From Candidatus Stahliibacteriota bacterium (GTDB lineage Bacteria > Hydrothermota > Tepidihabitantia > SM23-42): DNA of 64,000 nucleotides. Below are positions 7,267 through 14,613 of this stretch, in pieces (within the stretch, counting starts at the first letter, position 1; the number at the start of each line of letters is the position of its first letter). The translations under genes and the position numbers were made by a program. Below the pieces are notes generated by a model. That model searched no databases, had not been told where the DNA came from, and saw nothing but the letters and a program-made list of their open reading frames with translations. The DNA lies in contig JAUVZL010000002.1 of assembly GCA_030602565.1 (NCBI GenBank), forward strand, positions 1 through 64,000. Direction: 5' to 3'.

Positions 7267-8325
7267 ATGGTAAAGAGGTTTAAGATTGATTTGCCAGCAT
7301 TTTTCGAAGTCGGTGAACATAAAACACTAACTCTCTGCAAAATCCTCAAAGCGCATGAATTGAAGTTCAAACATGTTCTACTGCTCGGTGATCATAGAAC
7401 CTTCTTAATTGGCGGCGGGCCGATTTCCAGGAGCTTTGAAGATGGAAGTATTAAAGTCTTCAAGCATCTCATATCAAGTAGTGACGAGCCGAATGTAGAA
7501 CACGTTGAAAACTTGATTAAAGAAAAAAAGCCTGACCTGGTAATCGGTTTTGGCGGCGGCAAGGTCCTGGATGTTAGTAAGCTTGCGGCTGGCAACTGCA
7601 ATATAAAATACATAAGCATCCCCACCACATTGTCAAACGATGGCATTTCTTCACCGGTTTCAGTAATCACTGATAAAAACAAAATACCAGTGAGCCACAT
7701 AACCAAAGCGCCCTGCGGCGTGGTCGTTGATACAAGCATAATCAAACAGGCACCGACCAGACACATCAAAGCCGGTGTAGGCGATCTGATATCCAACCTC
7801 TCAGCGGTCTTTGATGCTCGTCTCGCCCAATCAAAAAACTGTGAAAAAACAAATGATACTGCCCTTTCCTTAGCTGAAGCCGGTGCGTTCAAACTTCTCG
7901 AATCTAATGCGGAATCTGTTAAGGACGATGAGTTCCTCCTGATTCTTACTCAGGGATTAATCAAGAGTGGCTTTGCCATGTGCATAATGGGCTCATCAAG
8001 ACCAGCTAGTGGCAGCGAACACAAAATCAGCCATTCCATTGACTATCTGTACTCTCCCAGAAAAACCCTGCACGGCGAGCAAGCTGGTATTGCGACCTTG
8101 TTTACCATGGTTTTGCAGGAAAACGAATACCTTCAAAAAGTCAGGGCGCTTTACGAACGTATTGCTTTTCCTCATAGTCTAAAGAAACTCCATCTCAATT
8201 CTGACCAGTTCGTGAAAACCGTTGTGAACGCAACAAAAATCAGACCAGATAGGTACACCATTTTGGAAGAAAAAAAATTATCCGCAGCAGACATCAAAGA
8301 AGCATTACATGAAGCAAAACTATAA
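7267..8325 (+). CDS. egsA: sn-glycerol-1-phosphate dehydrogenase (EgsA/AraM family)
   Basis: This 352-aa member of the iron/zinc alcohol dehydrogenase-dehydroquinate synthase superfamily reduces DHAP to sn-glycerol-1-phosphate in its characterised relatives. The NAD(P)-binding FGGGKVLDVSK is present, as is the family motif SIPTTLSNDGISSPVSV. The three metal ligands appear as the Asp of AGVGDLISN, the His of GSEHKISH and the His of LHGEQAGI. The frame is open to a TTG at 7234, but that codon is the -35 box, so I choose the ATG at 7267. G1P is the backbone of archaeal lipids. In bacteria AraM also occurs, and FCB-group genomes have been reported with archaeal-type ether-lipid genes. No GGGP synthase lies in the window. 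Confidence 0.88.
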   Translation: MVKRFKIDLPAFFEVGEHKTLTLCKILKAHELKFKHVLLLGDHRTFLIGGGPISRSFEDGSIKVFKHLISSSDEPNVEHVENLIKEKKPDLVIGFGGGKVLDVSKLAAGNCNIKYISIPTTLSNDGISSPVSVITDKNKIPVSHITKAPCGVVVDTSIIKQAPTRHIKAGVGDLISNLSAVFDARLAQSKNCEKTNDTALSLAEAGAFKLLESNAESVKDDEFLLILTQGLIKSGFAMCIMGSSRPASGSEHKISHSIDYLYSPRKTLHGEQAGIATLFTMVLQENEYLQKVRALYERIAFPHSLKKLHLNSDQFVKTVVNATKIRPDRYTILEEKKLSAADIKEALHEAKL

Positions 8326-8340
8326 AAACAGACACTCGTG

Positions 8341-8395
8341 CCGTTTCAAATTATCAATGTTCGAACAAAAATAAGACACGAACTATTTGAAACGG
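8341..8395. repeat. Inverted repeat downstream of egsA
   Basis: CCGTTTCAAAT (8341-8351) and ATTTGAAACGG (8385-8395) form a perfect 11-bp stem around 33 nt. The stem extends outward with one mismatch. There is no T-run, so it is not a typical terminator. Confidence 0.55.
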
Positions 8396-8406
8396 TACTA
8401 GATGCA

Positions 8407-8434
8407 AGATGATAGATGATAGATGTTAGATAGC
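8407..8434. repeat. Heptanucleotide tandem repeat (AGATGAT type)
   Basis: Four in-phase 7-bp units are present: AGATGAT twice, AGATGTT and AGATAGC. Confidence 0.55.
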
Positions 8435-8469
8435 TCCTTTGATTCAAGTGACCAAAATCATCAGGAGCG

Positions 8470-8495
8470 TTTTGCCTGATAAATCAGGCAACTAC
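8470..8495 (-). repeat. GTAG-headed REP-like hairpin, short form
   Basis: On the minus strand GTAG precedes a TTGCCTGA/TCAGGCAA stem with a TTTA loop. It is the cleanest copy in the window. Confidence 0.65.
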
Positions 8496-8532
8496 ATTTT
8501 CTGGTTTATTTGGTTTTCTTCGCTTTCAATTA

Positions 8533-8612
8533 ATACTGCCTACTGCTTAGTTCCTAGTGCCTACTCACATTCGCCGTTTCTCCCATACTCCGTTACTCCG
8601 TTACTCTATATA
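8533..8612. repeat. Degenerate 7/8-bp tandem repeat tract
   Basis: It contains units of the CTGCTTA/GTTCCTA/GTGCCTA type (period 7), then TCCGTTAC units (period 8). Near-identical text recurs at about 7200-7227, 26765-26840 and 33889-33990. Confidence 0.5.
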
Positions 8613-8619
8613 TGCTCTC

Positions 8620-8899
8620 TGCCCTTTGCCATAAGCCATCTGCCATCCGCCATCTGCTATCCGCCATAAGCCATTCGCCATCTGCCATTCGCCATCCGCT
8701 ATCCGCCATCTGCTATCCGCCATAAGCCATTCGCCATCCGCCATCTGCCATTCGCCATCCGCCATAAGCCATTCGCCATCCGCTATCCGCCATCCGCCAT
8801 TCGCCATCCGCCATCCGCCATCCGCCATCTGCTATCCGCCATAAGCCATCCGCCATTAGCCATCCGCCATTAGCCATAAGCTATTAGCCATAAGCCACG
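8620..8899. repeat. 40-unit heptanucleotide tandem array (NGCCATN)
   Basis: Exactly 280 bp divide into 40 in-phase 7-bp units of consensus (A/C/T)GC(C/T)AT(A/C/T), with no visible insertion or deletion. Variation is confined to unit positions 1, 4 and 7, apart from the end units. The open frame read on the minus strand through it is an artefact of the periodicity. The array ends 3 bp before the -35 box of the next gene. It fills most of the 8326-8930 gene-free gap. Confidence 0.85.
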
Positions 8900-8902
8900 T
8901 AG

Positions 8903-8930
8903 TTGACACATGTCCTTTTTTGACTAATAT
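8903..8930 (+). promoter_or_regulatory. Sigma-70 promoter of the TPR/receptor lipoprotein gene
   Basis: TTGACA (8903-8908) and TAATAT (8925-8930) are 16 bp apart. The ATG at 8937 is 6 nt after the -10 box, implying a leaderless mRNA. Confidence 0.6.
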
Positions 8931-8936
8931 ATGATA

Positions 8937-10574
8937 ATGAAAAGGTTGTACTGTTTGCTAATAGTGCTTATGGTTTCTTGTGCTACTTTCGCATCTGAAG
9001 CAACGCAAGAAGATGGCGCTAAGGTCACTTCTGTAGCGATTGCTTCTATCTATGAAAAAGGCAATACCTATTTTAAAGCAAAGGAATATCAGAAAGCTAT
9101 TGATGAATTAAGCGTAATCATTGATAAACACAAGGAGAGCGTTGCTTATGAACCTGCCCTGTACATAATCGCCTTTTCAAATTACAAACTAAATAAATTC
9201 AAGAAAGCAACCCAATTTGGCGAAAAGTTACTAAAAGAATTCCCAAATTCTCAGTATCTGCTAAATATAATTTCACTCGTTGGCGAGTCGTTTTTCAAAA
9301 TGGGGGAAGATTACAGAGCAGCTTATTACTTAACTAAGTATCACACCCAGACTGAAGACACCACTGCTCAAAACAAGGCATTCAAACGTATTATGCAAAC
9401 CCTGCCCAACCTTTCAATAAACCAGCTTGAGAAACTGCACCGTGCCCATATGGCTGATCCCCTTGACGAACATATTCTGTATTATCTTGCCCAGATTGAA
9501 GCCCGTGAAGGAAAGAAGAAAGAAGCCGAGCGCGATTTCAACCTCTTATTAAGACGGTTCCCCAAAACAAGATATACTTTCGAAGTAAAGGAATATCAAA
9601 GATTCATTGATTTAGGTGAAGCATCTGGACGCGCCGGTATCCTGCTTCCTATAACTGGCGAGTATGCTAGTTTCGGACAGAAGTTCCTCGAAGTTATCAA
9701 GTCGTATGAAAATAACAATGCGCTACCCTTTTCCTTGCATTATCTGGACACCAAATCTGACCCTATTGAAGCCACCATGGCTGCGGCAAAATTAATTACT
9801 GACATCCATGTCGATTTCATCATTGCACCGATACGCTTGCTTGAAGCCTTTGGTGTTTGCGGTCTTGCCTTTGGCAAAGGCATCCCAGTAATCTTGCCCA
9901 TGACTTCTGAGGCGCGGCTTGAAAAAATCCCACTCGTCATCACCACAGGTCAGAGTAATGAAGAACAGGCAAAATGCGTTGCTCAGTACGCCATGTATGA
10001 TTTAGGTATGGACCGATTCGCGGTCCTCTTCCCCGATGTAGCAAAATACCGCTCAATTGCTCAGACCTTTGCTGATGAAATCACAAAAAACCACCGCGAA
10101 ATCGTTACTATGGTTGGTTTTGACCCAGATTCAATAACCTTAAAATGGGAACTCAAGGCAATCAAAAACAAACATCCAGAAGCGATATTCTTGCCCATGG
10201 ATCGGGAAATGGTCATCAATAGTGCGCCGCAAGTTGCGTATTACGGACTGGAGCATGTGAAGATATTGGGCATAGAATCATTCAAAGATGAAAAAGTAAT
10301 CCGGCTCGGTGAAAAATACGTTGAAGGCGCGGTCTTTGCTGCACCATCATCGATTGATAGCCTTTCCTTAAAAGAATTCGTCAGAGCAGGATTTAAAGAA
10401 GATGACCTTTCAGCCAAATTCTTTTATACGCTCTGGTGTCTAAAAGGGCTGATAACTTATAACCGGAGCAATCTTCCTGAACAAATTTCAATGATGTTAA
10501 AAGGTCGAGAAGTTTTCAATATTTACACAATCATGAATGGCGAATTCGTTAAATTAACGGAAATATCAAAGTAA
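8937..10574 (+). CDS. Lipoprotein with TPR repeats and a periplasmic-binding-protein fold (LpoA/LppC-like)
   Basis: The 545-aa product starts MKRLYCLLIVLMVSC, a lipoprotein signal with lipobox MVSC. Residues of about 30-210 are tetratricopeptide-like helices (YEKGNTYFKAKEYQKAIDEL and further units). The C-terminal 320 residues have a type I periplasmic receptor fold opening with AGILLPITGEYASFGQKF, as in branched-chain amino-acid receptors. TPR plus receptor on a lipoprotein is the plan of LpoA-type activators of penicillin-binding proteins. Here either ligand sensing or peptidoglycan control is possible. An upstream ATG at 8931 touches the -10 box, so I prefer 8937. Confidence 0.82.
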   Translation: MKRLYCLLIVLMVSCATFASEATQEDGAKVTSVAIASIYEKGNTYFKAKEYQKAIDELSVIIDKHKESVAYEPALYIIAFSNYKLNKFKKATQFGEKLLKEFPNSQYLLNIISLVGESFFKMGEDYRAAYYLTKYHTQTEDTTAQNKAFKRIMQTLPNLSINQLEKLHRAHMADPLDEHILYYLAQIEAREGKKKEAERDFNLLLRRFPKTRYTFEVKEYQRFIDLGEASGRAGILLPITGEYASFGQKFLEVIKSYENNNALPFSLHYLDTKSDPIEATMAAAKLITDIHVDFIIAPIRLLEAFGVCGLAFGKGIPVILPMTSEARLEKIPLVITTGQSNEEQAKCVAQYAMYDLGMDRFAVLFPDVAKYRSIAQTFADEITKNHREIVTMVGFDPDSITLKWELKAIKNKHPEAIFLPMDREMVINSAPQVAYYGLEHVKILGIESFKDEKVIRLGEKYVEGAVFAAPSSIDSLSLKEFVRAGFKEDDLSAKFFYTLWCLKGLITYNRSNLPEQISMMLKGREVFNIYTIMNGEFVKLTEISK

Positions 10575-10588
10575 TAAAGGAGTTGTGA

Positions 10589-10822
10589 ATGGCCAAGAAG
10601 GACAAAAAGAGGAAGAAAGAAAAGAAAGAGAAAAAAGAGAGGAAGCAAGAACAACTCATCGATGTGAAATTCAAGAAGAAGAACATTCTTTTCTTTGGTA
10701 TAGGTGTTGTTTTGGGAATAATCGGTTTTATCCTCTTAGCAGCTGGTGATATTATACTCGCGCCGATACTCCTCATCCTCGGCTACTTGGTTTTCTTCCC
10801 GCTGGGCATCCTCTTAAAGTAA
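10589..10822 (+). CDS. Small Lys-rich two-TM membrane protein (DUF3098-like)
   Basis: The 77-aa protein has a strongly basic N-terminus of about 30 residues made largely of Lys and Glu. Two hydrophobic helices follow (about 34-52 and 55-74), with GIGVVLGIIGFILL as the clearest. This resembles the small DUF3098 membrane proteins. An AAGGAG Shine-Dalgarno precedes the ATG and the gene lies 14 bp after the lipoprotein gene, so the two are probably co-transcribed. The function is unknown. Confidence 0.7.
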   Translation: MAKKDKKRKKEKKEKKERKQEQLIDVKFKKKNILFFGIGVVLGIIGFILLAAGDIILAPILLILGYLVFFPLGILLK

Positions 10823-10851
10823 ATTGACCCCCATAATACCTAGCCTCATTT

Positions 10852-11880
10852 GTGATTGAAGCCAAAGATATAAAGGCTTTTGGATACCGCATAGGTATTG
10901 ATGAAATCGGAATAACAACAGCTGAGCCATTTGACCAGGCGCTGGCAAAGTACAAGAAACAAAGAACCAAGGAGCTTTTCACTGACCGCCAACACAGGCA
11001 TCTTGAGGACACCAAACACTTTTATAATGTGCGCATTAAATTTCCCGAAGCCCGGTCAATAATCGCTGCATGTCAATGCTACCTCACTAATGAAAAAACC
11101 AACCTTTCAGAACCGGGTGATCCACACGGTCTTATTGCCCGGTACACCTGGCGCAATTACTATAAAGGTCTGAAAAACAGATTGCGCGAGCTGGCTCATT
11201 TTATAAAAGAAAAAACAGGCGCATCATTCCGCGTCTATTCAAACGGTCCAGTAGCTGAAAAACCCATTGCCGTGCGCAGCGGTATTGGTTATTACGGAAA
11301 ACACAGCGTCGTTGTTAACCAGACCTTTGGATCATGGATTGTCCTCGGTGAAATAATAACTGACATTGAAATTGAACCTGACAAGGCACTTGATATTAAC
11401 TGTGGTCAATGTGAGAAGTGTATTGATGCTTGCCCAACGCGTGCCATTGTTGCGCCCTACATTATAGACCGCCGGCGTTGCATTCAGGAACTTACAAACT
11501 GGTACGGCGTCCTGCCTGATGATATCGCTGAGGTTTGGGGCAATCGGCTATATGGTTGCACTGTATGCCAGGACGTGTGTCCGGTAAATTCTAAAGTGGC
11601 GGTGCGCCTCCCCTCGACTGACCTGGGTAGTGTCGGTTCTTCAATATCGCTACTCGACATTCTCAACATGTCGGAAAGTAAATACCGACAAAAATATCCA
11701 GACAACCAGATCACGGCGCGCTGGATCAATTTCAAAGCCATACAAAGAAACGCCCTCGTGTGTCTCGGCAATATCAAAGACAAACAAACCCTGCCCATTC
11801 TGGAGCGATTCAGCAAATCCAATGATGGAGTCTTTACAAAAACTGCACACTGGGCCATCGGCAAAATAAGAAATGCCTAG
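10852..11880 (+). CDS. queG: Epoxyqueuosine reductase QueG
   Basis: QueG performs the last step of queuosine synthesis, reducing epoxyqueuosine to queuosine in tRNA with cobalamin and two [4Fe-4S] clusters. The 342-aa protein has the family N-terminus (GIDEIGITTAEPF), the catalytic-region YGKHS motif, and cluster motifs CGQCEKCIDACP near 184-195 and CTVCQDVCP near 235-243. HEAT-like helices form the C-terminus. The start is GTG. The gene overlaps the following radical SAM gene by 8 bp. Other queuosine genes are not in the window. Confidence 0.92.
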   Translation: MIEAKDIKAFGYRIGIDEIGITTAEPFDQALAKYKKQRTKELFTDRQHRHLEDTKHFYNVRIKFPEARSIIAACQCYLTNEKTNLSEPGDPHGLIARYTWRNYYKGLKNRLRELAHFIKEKTGASFRVYSNGPVAEKPIAVRSGIGYYGKHSVVVNQTFGSWIVLGEIITDIEIEPDKALDINCGQCEKCIDACPTRAIVAPYIIDRRRCIQELTNWYGVLPDDIAEVWGNRLYGCTVCQDVCPVNSKVAVRLPSTDLGSVGSSISLLDILNMSESKYRQKYPDNQITARWINFKAIQRNALVCLGNIKDKQTLPILERFSKSNDGVFTKTAHWAIGKIRNA

Positions 11881-12988
11881 TTTTGCGGAAAAAATAAGAA
11901 GCGTACTTATTAACTACAAACAAGCACCCGCCATGATATGGCGTCGTTGCAGCGCGACCTTGAGTTACCGCTTGTCAAACCTTGTAAGCCACCAGGCTTC
12001 ACCACCTGAAACCATTAATTTCTATCCTACTGATCGCTGCAATTTAAAATGCTCAATGTGTTTTGAGCGTCTCCGTAAACCACGGTCTGAAATGAAAATA
12101 TCAGACTGGCAGAAAATAATAAACCGGATGAAGAAATTCCAACCACGCATCCATCTGTCTGGTGGTGAACCATTTTTGTATCCGGACATCATTGAACTGA
12201 TATCATATATCAAAGCAAAAAATCTTTTCTTGGCGATTACAACAAACGGAACTTTTTTGAGTAAGTATGCTAATGATATTATTGTCTCAGGAGTAAACCG
12301 AATTCATATTTCAATTGATGGTCCTGAAAAAATACATGACCGAATCCGTGGTGTGCCTGGAACTTTCAAGCGCATTATGGAGGGGCTCAAGAGAATAAAA
12401 AAACTGCGTAAAGCCAGTCGCTTGTCGATTATCCGCATAAATTCCATGATCAATCTCACTGACCCAGCTGCCATGCAAGAAGTAATCAAGATTGCTTGCA
12501 ATATTGACGCAGACAGTATCCAGTTCCAACATCCCTTTTTTGTAGATTGCCAGAGTCTTACCAGCCACCGTTTCTTCCTGCAGAAAAACCTCGGGCTCGA
12601 TTTGAACTACTGGCAAAGTGCAGATATCGATTGTGATAAGCCCAAAGATTTTGCGAATGCCATGGATGTCATTCGTGATCTGCGTGCGGAAAAAAGTATC
12701 CCGGTAAAGGTATTTCCAGAATTATCCGCACCGCAACTTCAAGCATATTACGGTGCAGCAAATGATTTTTATGAAATCTACCCGGGGGAATGCCGCGCCA
12801 TGTGGAATACTGCAACGATACTCCCGTCAGGATACGTGGAGTCGTGCCCTGATTATGTCATAGGTAATTGCAAACAATCCTCGTTCCTCACGCTCTGGAA
12901 TAATAATAAAATGAAAGAGTTGCGCCAACGCATACGGAGCAGACATTTCTTCACGGTCTGCCGTGGTTGCTGCTTCTTCTACGATTAA
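11873..12988 (+). CDS. Radical SAM/SPASM-type protein
   Basis: The 371-aa protein binds a [4Fe-4S] cluster through CNLKCSMC (C56, C60, C63), the CxxxCxxC signature. It also shows a GGEPFLYPD motif and a typical partial TIM barrel. The C-terminal third has further cysteines (CRAMW..., ESCPDY, CRGCCFF) as in SPASM auxiliary-cluster domains, which often modify peptides or act as maturases. No precursor peptide is visible nearby. It overlaps queG and is followed 2 bp later by a methyltransferase gene, suggesting one operon. The substrate is unknown. Confidence 0.82.
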   Translation: MPSFAEKIRSVLINYKQAPAMIWRRCSATLSYRLSNLVSHQASPPETINFYPTDRCNLKCSMCFERLRKPRSEMKISDWQKIINRMKKFQPRIHLSGGEPFLYPDIIELISYIKAKNLFLAITTNGTFLSKYANDIIVSGVNRIHISIDGPEKIHDRIRGVPGTFKRIMEGLKRIKKLRKASRLSIIRINSMINLTDPAAMQEVIKIACNIDADSIQFQHPFFVDCQSLTSHRFFLQKNLGLDLNYWQSADIDCDKPKDFANAMDVIRDLRAEKSIPVKVFPELSAPQLQAYYGAANDFYEIYPGECRAMWNTATILPSGYVESCPDYVIGNCKQSSFLTLWNNNKMKELRQRIRSRHFFTVCRGCCFFYD

Positions 12989-12990
12989 CA

Positions 12991-13884
12991 ATGCGAAACC
13001 ATAGACAAAAAACCGAAGCCGAGGCAGAATACTGGAATAAAAAGGCTGATAATGAATATTGCGTTCCGGATATCAGAAATTTAGATACAAACAAGGATAT
13101 ATTGTATATATGGGATGATCCGGTAATTGAAGATATCGTTAGAGGCGAGTTTCGAAGATTTATCATAAACAAGGCATTGGAAAAAAAAGGTGGCGATGTT
13201 CTAGAAATAGGTTGTGGGACTGGCTGGTTATCTTTGGAATTGGCCAGAGCCGGAATGCACGTAAAAGGTGTTGATTTAAGCGAAAAAAGAATCGCCATTG
13301 CCCAGAGATATCTCGAGCAACTAAAGAAAAAAGAGAATATCAAGGGCGATATCGATTATATAGCATGTCCTATACAAGAGGTGTTATTCAAAGAATCTGT
13401 TTTTGATTTGGTGGTATGCTGGGATTCATTGCACCATATACAAAACATTGAATCAATAATGAGAAAAACAACTCAATGGTTAAAGCCGGATGGTCAATTG
13501 ATCATCTTTGAGTACATCGGCTTACGTTTTCTAAATAAGATTATCATTATGATCATTTATGCACTTCCTATAATCAGTAAAACAGGATTATTTAAAAAAA
13601 TTAGAAGTAAAATCACAAACGATACATCAACGCACAAAGCACCTTTTGAAGGAATAACAGGATTGGAGATGTTGCGCGCCGTAAAGCGATTTCTCGAGGT
13701 AAAGATTTTTAAGACGACACTCGCAATAAGCTACTATGTAGCGCCTTATGTCTGCGGAAACAGATCGTTAAAACATAAGCTTGTAAGGCTCTTGAAAAGA
13801 TTGGATGACGCTATAACAAATTTACACCTCCTGCGGGGGCAGTATATGTTTTTGTGGGCAATAAAAAAAGCGAAAGACTGTTGA
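12991..13884 (+). CDS. Class I SAM-dependent methyltransferase
   Basis: The 297-aa protein carries the SAM-binding motif I VLEIGCGTGWLSL, motif II GVDLSEKR and a motif IV-like DLVVCWDSLHHI, typical of Methyltransf_11/25 enzymes. The C-terminal part is basic and partly hydrophobic, so membrane association is possible. I take the ATG at 12991, two bases after the upstream stop, since the open frame further upstream lies inside the radical SAM gene. The pairing suggests both proteins modify the same product. Confidence 0.8.
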   Translation: MRNHRQKTEAEAEYWNKKADNEYCVPDIRNLDTNKDILYIWDDPVIEDIVRGEFRRFIINKALEKKGGDVLEIGCGTGWLSLELARAGMHVKGVDLSEKRIAIAQRYLEQLKKKENIKGDIDYIACPIQEVLFKESVFDLVVCWDSLHHIQNIESIMRKTTQWLKPDGQLIIFEYIGLRFLNKIIIMIIYALPIISKTGLFKKIRSKITNDTSTHKAPFEGITGLEMLRAVKRFLEVKIFKTTLAISYYVAPYVCGNRSLKHKLVRLLKRLDDAITNLHLLRGQYMFLWAIKKAKDC

Positions 13885-13908
13885 CTTCAAAGGATTCATA
13901 AATATAAT
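13881..13908 (+). promoter_or_regulatory. Sigma-70 promoter, leaderless, of the DUF1844 gene
   Basis: TTGACT (13881-13886) and TATAAT (13903-13908) are 16 bp apart, and the ATG at 13914 is 5 nt after the -10 box. The -35 box overlaps the stop codon of the methyltransferase gene. Confidence 0.75.
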
Positions 13909-13913
13909 TTTCC

Positions 13914-14264
13914 ATGACTGAAGAAAATATAATCAAAAACAATAAAGAAGAAGAGAAAAAAGATACTGGGCAAGAGTCCGGTGATGAAAAAGAACCACAA
14001 CCTCGCTTGCTTGACGAGCCTATAAAAATCATGGACTATGTCTATCTAACCCTGCTATCTTTGGAAGCTAAGGCTTGGGCATACCTTGACTTTGTAGTTC
14101 ACCCAGAGACTCAAAAGCATAAGAAGGATTTGAATGAAGCCCGGCTTGCCATCGACGCGATTAATGCCCTTTTCCAAACTGTGGAAAAACAGCTGAACCC
14201 TGAACAGAAAAAAGATATTCAAACCCGGCTCACAAATCTCCGCTTGAACTTTGCCAAGGAGTAG
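13914..14264 (+). CDS. DUF1844 family protein
   Basis: The 116-aa protein has a charged, disordered N-terminus of about 35 residues followed by the DUF1844 core: DYVYLTLLSLEAKAWAYL, then PETQKHKKDLNEARLAID and a closing helix. The family is small, helical and widespread in bacteria, with no assigned function. It has its own leaderless promoter. Confidence 0.8.
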   Translation: MTEENIIKNNKEEEKKDTGQESGDEKEPQPRLLDEPIKIMDYVYLTLLSLEAKAWAYLDFVVHPETQKHKKDLNEARLAIDAINALFQTVEKQLNPEQKKDIQTRLTNLRLNFAKE

Positions 14265-14399
14265 AGTAAAGGGAATCAGAGTATTAGGGTCAAGGTTATC
14301 AGTCTATCAGAATATCAAGGAATTTATTACTCCGAACATCAAATAGTTCTCATTTTGGGTAATGGATATAGAAACTCTATGAATCGGGCATTAATAATT

Positions 14400-14495
14400 G
14401 TAGTTGTCCCTGTCTGCCGTGGTTCCGGCACAGGCAGGCAATTTATTGGATAAAGCCTGATAAATCACCTGTCTGCCTCAGGCAGAGGCGACTAC
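14400..14495. repeat. Pair of GTAG-headed REP-like elements in opposite orientation
   Basis: A plus-strand copy starts with GTAGTTG at 14400 and holds CTGTCTGCC/GGCAGGCA arms. A minus-strand copy ends with CGACTAC at 14495 and holds CTGCCT/AGGCAG arms. The paired layout resembles a BIME. The rest of the 14265-14613 gap is AT-rich with weak short-period repetition. Confidence 0.5.
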
Positions 14496-14613
14496 ATCAT
14501 ATCGTGGATGATATGAGAACTATTTTATGTTCTCTTTAGTAACTCCTGTTACATTGATACCCTGGTATCCACGACCTCGTATCCTGGTGTCCTGATAGCT
14601 TTGTCTGCCAATT

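Noticed and set aside
8601-8828. Open frame rich in Trp, Met, Ala, Asp and Gly
   Set aside because: It is only the translation of the 7-bp tandem array; its residue pattern follows the repeat period.
8620-8899. CRISPR array
   Set aside because: Units are 7 bp with no spacers and no cas genes in the window; this is a simple tandem repeat.
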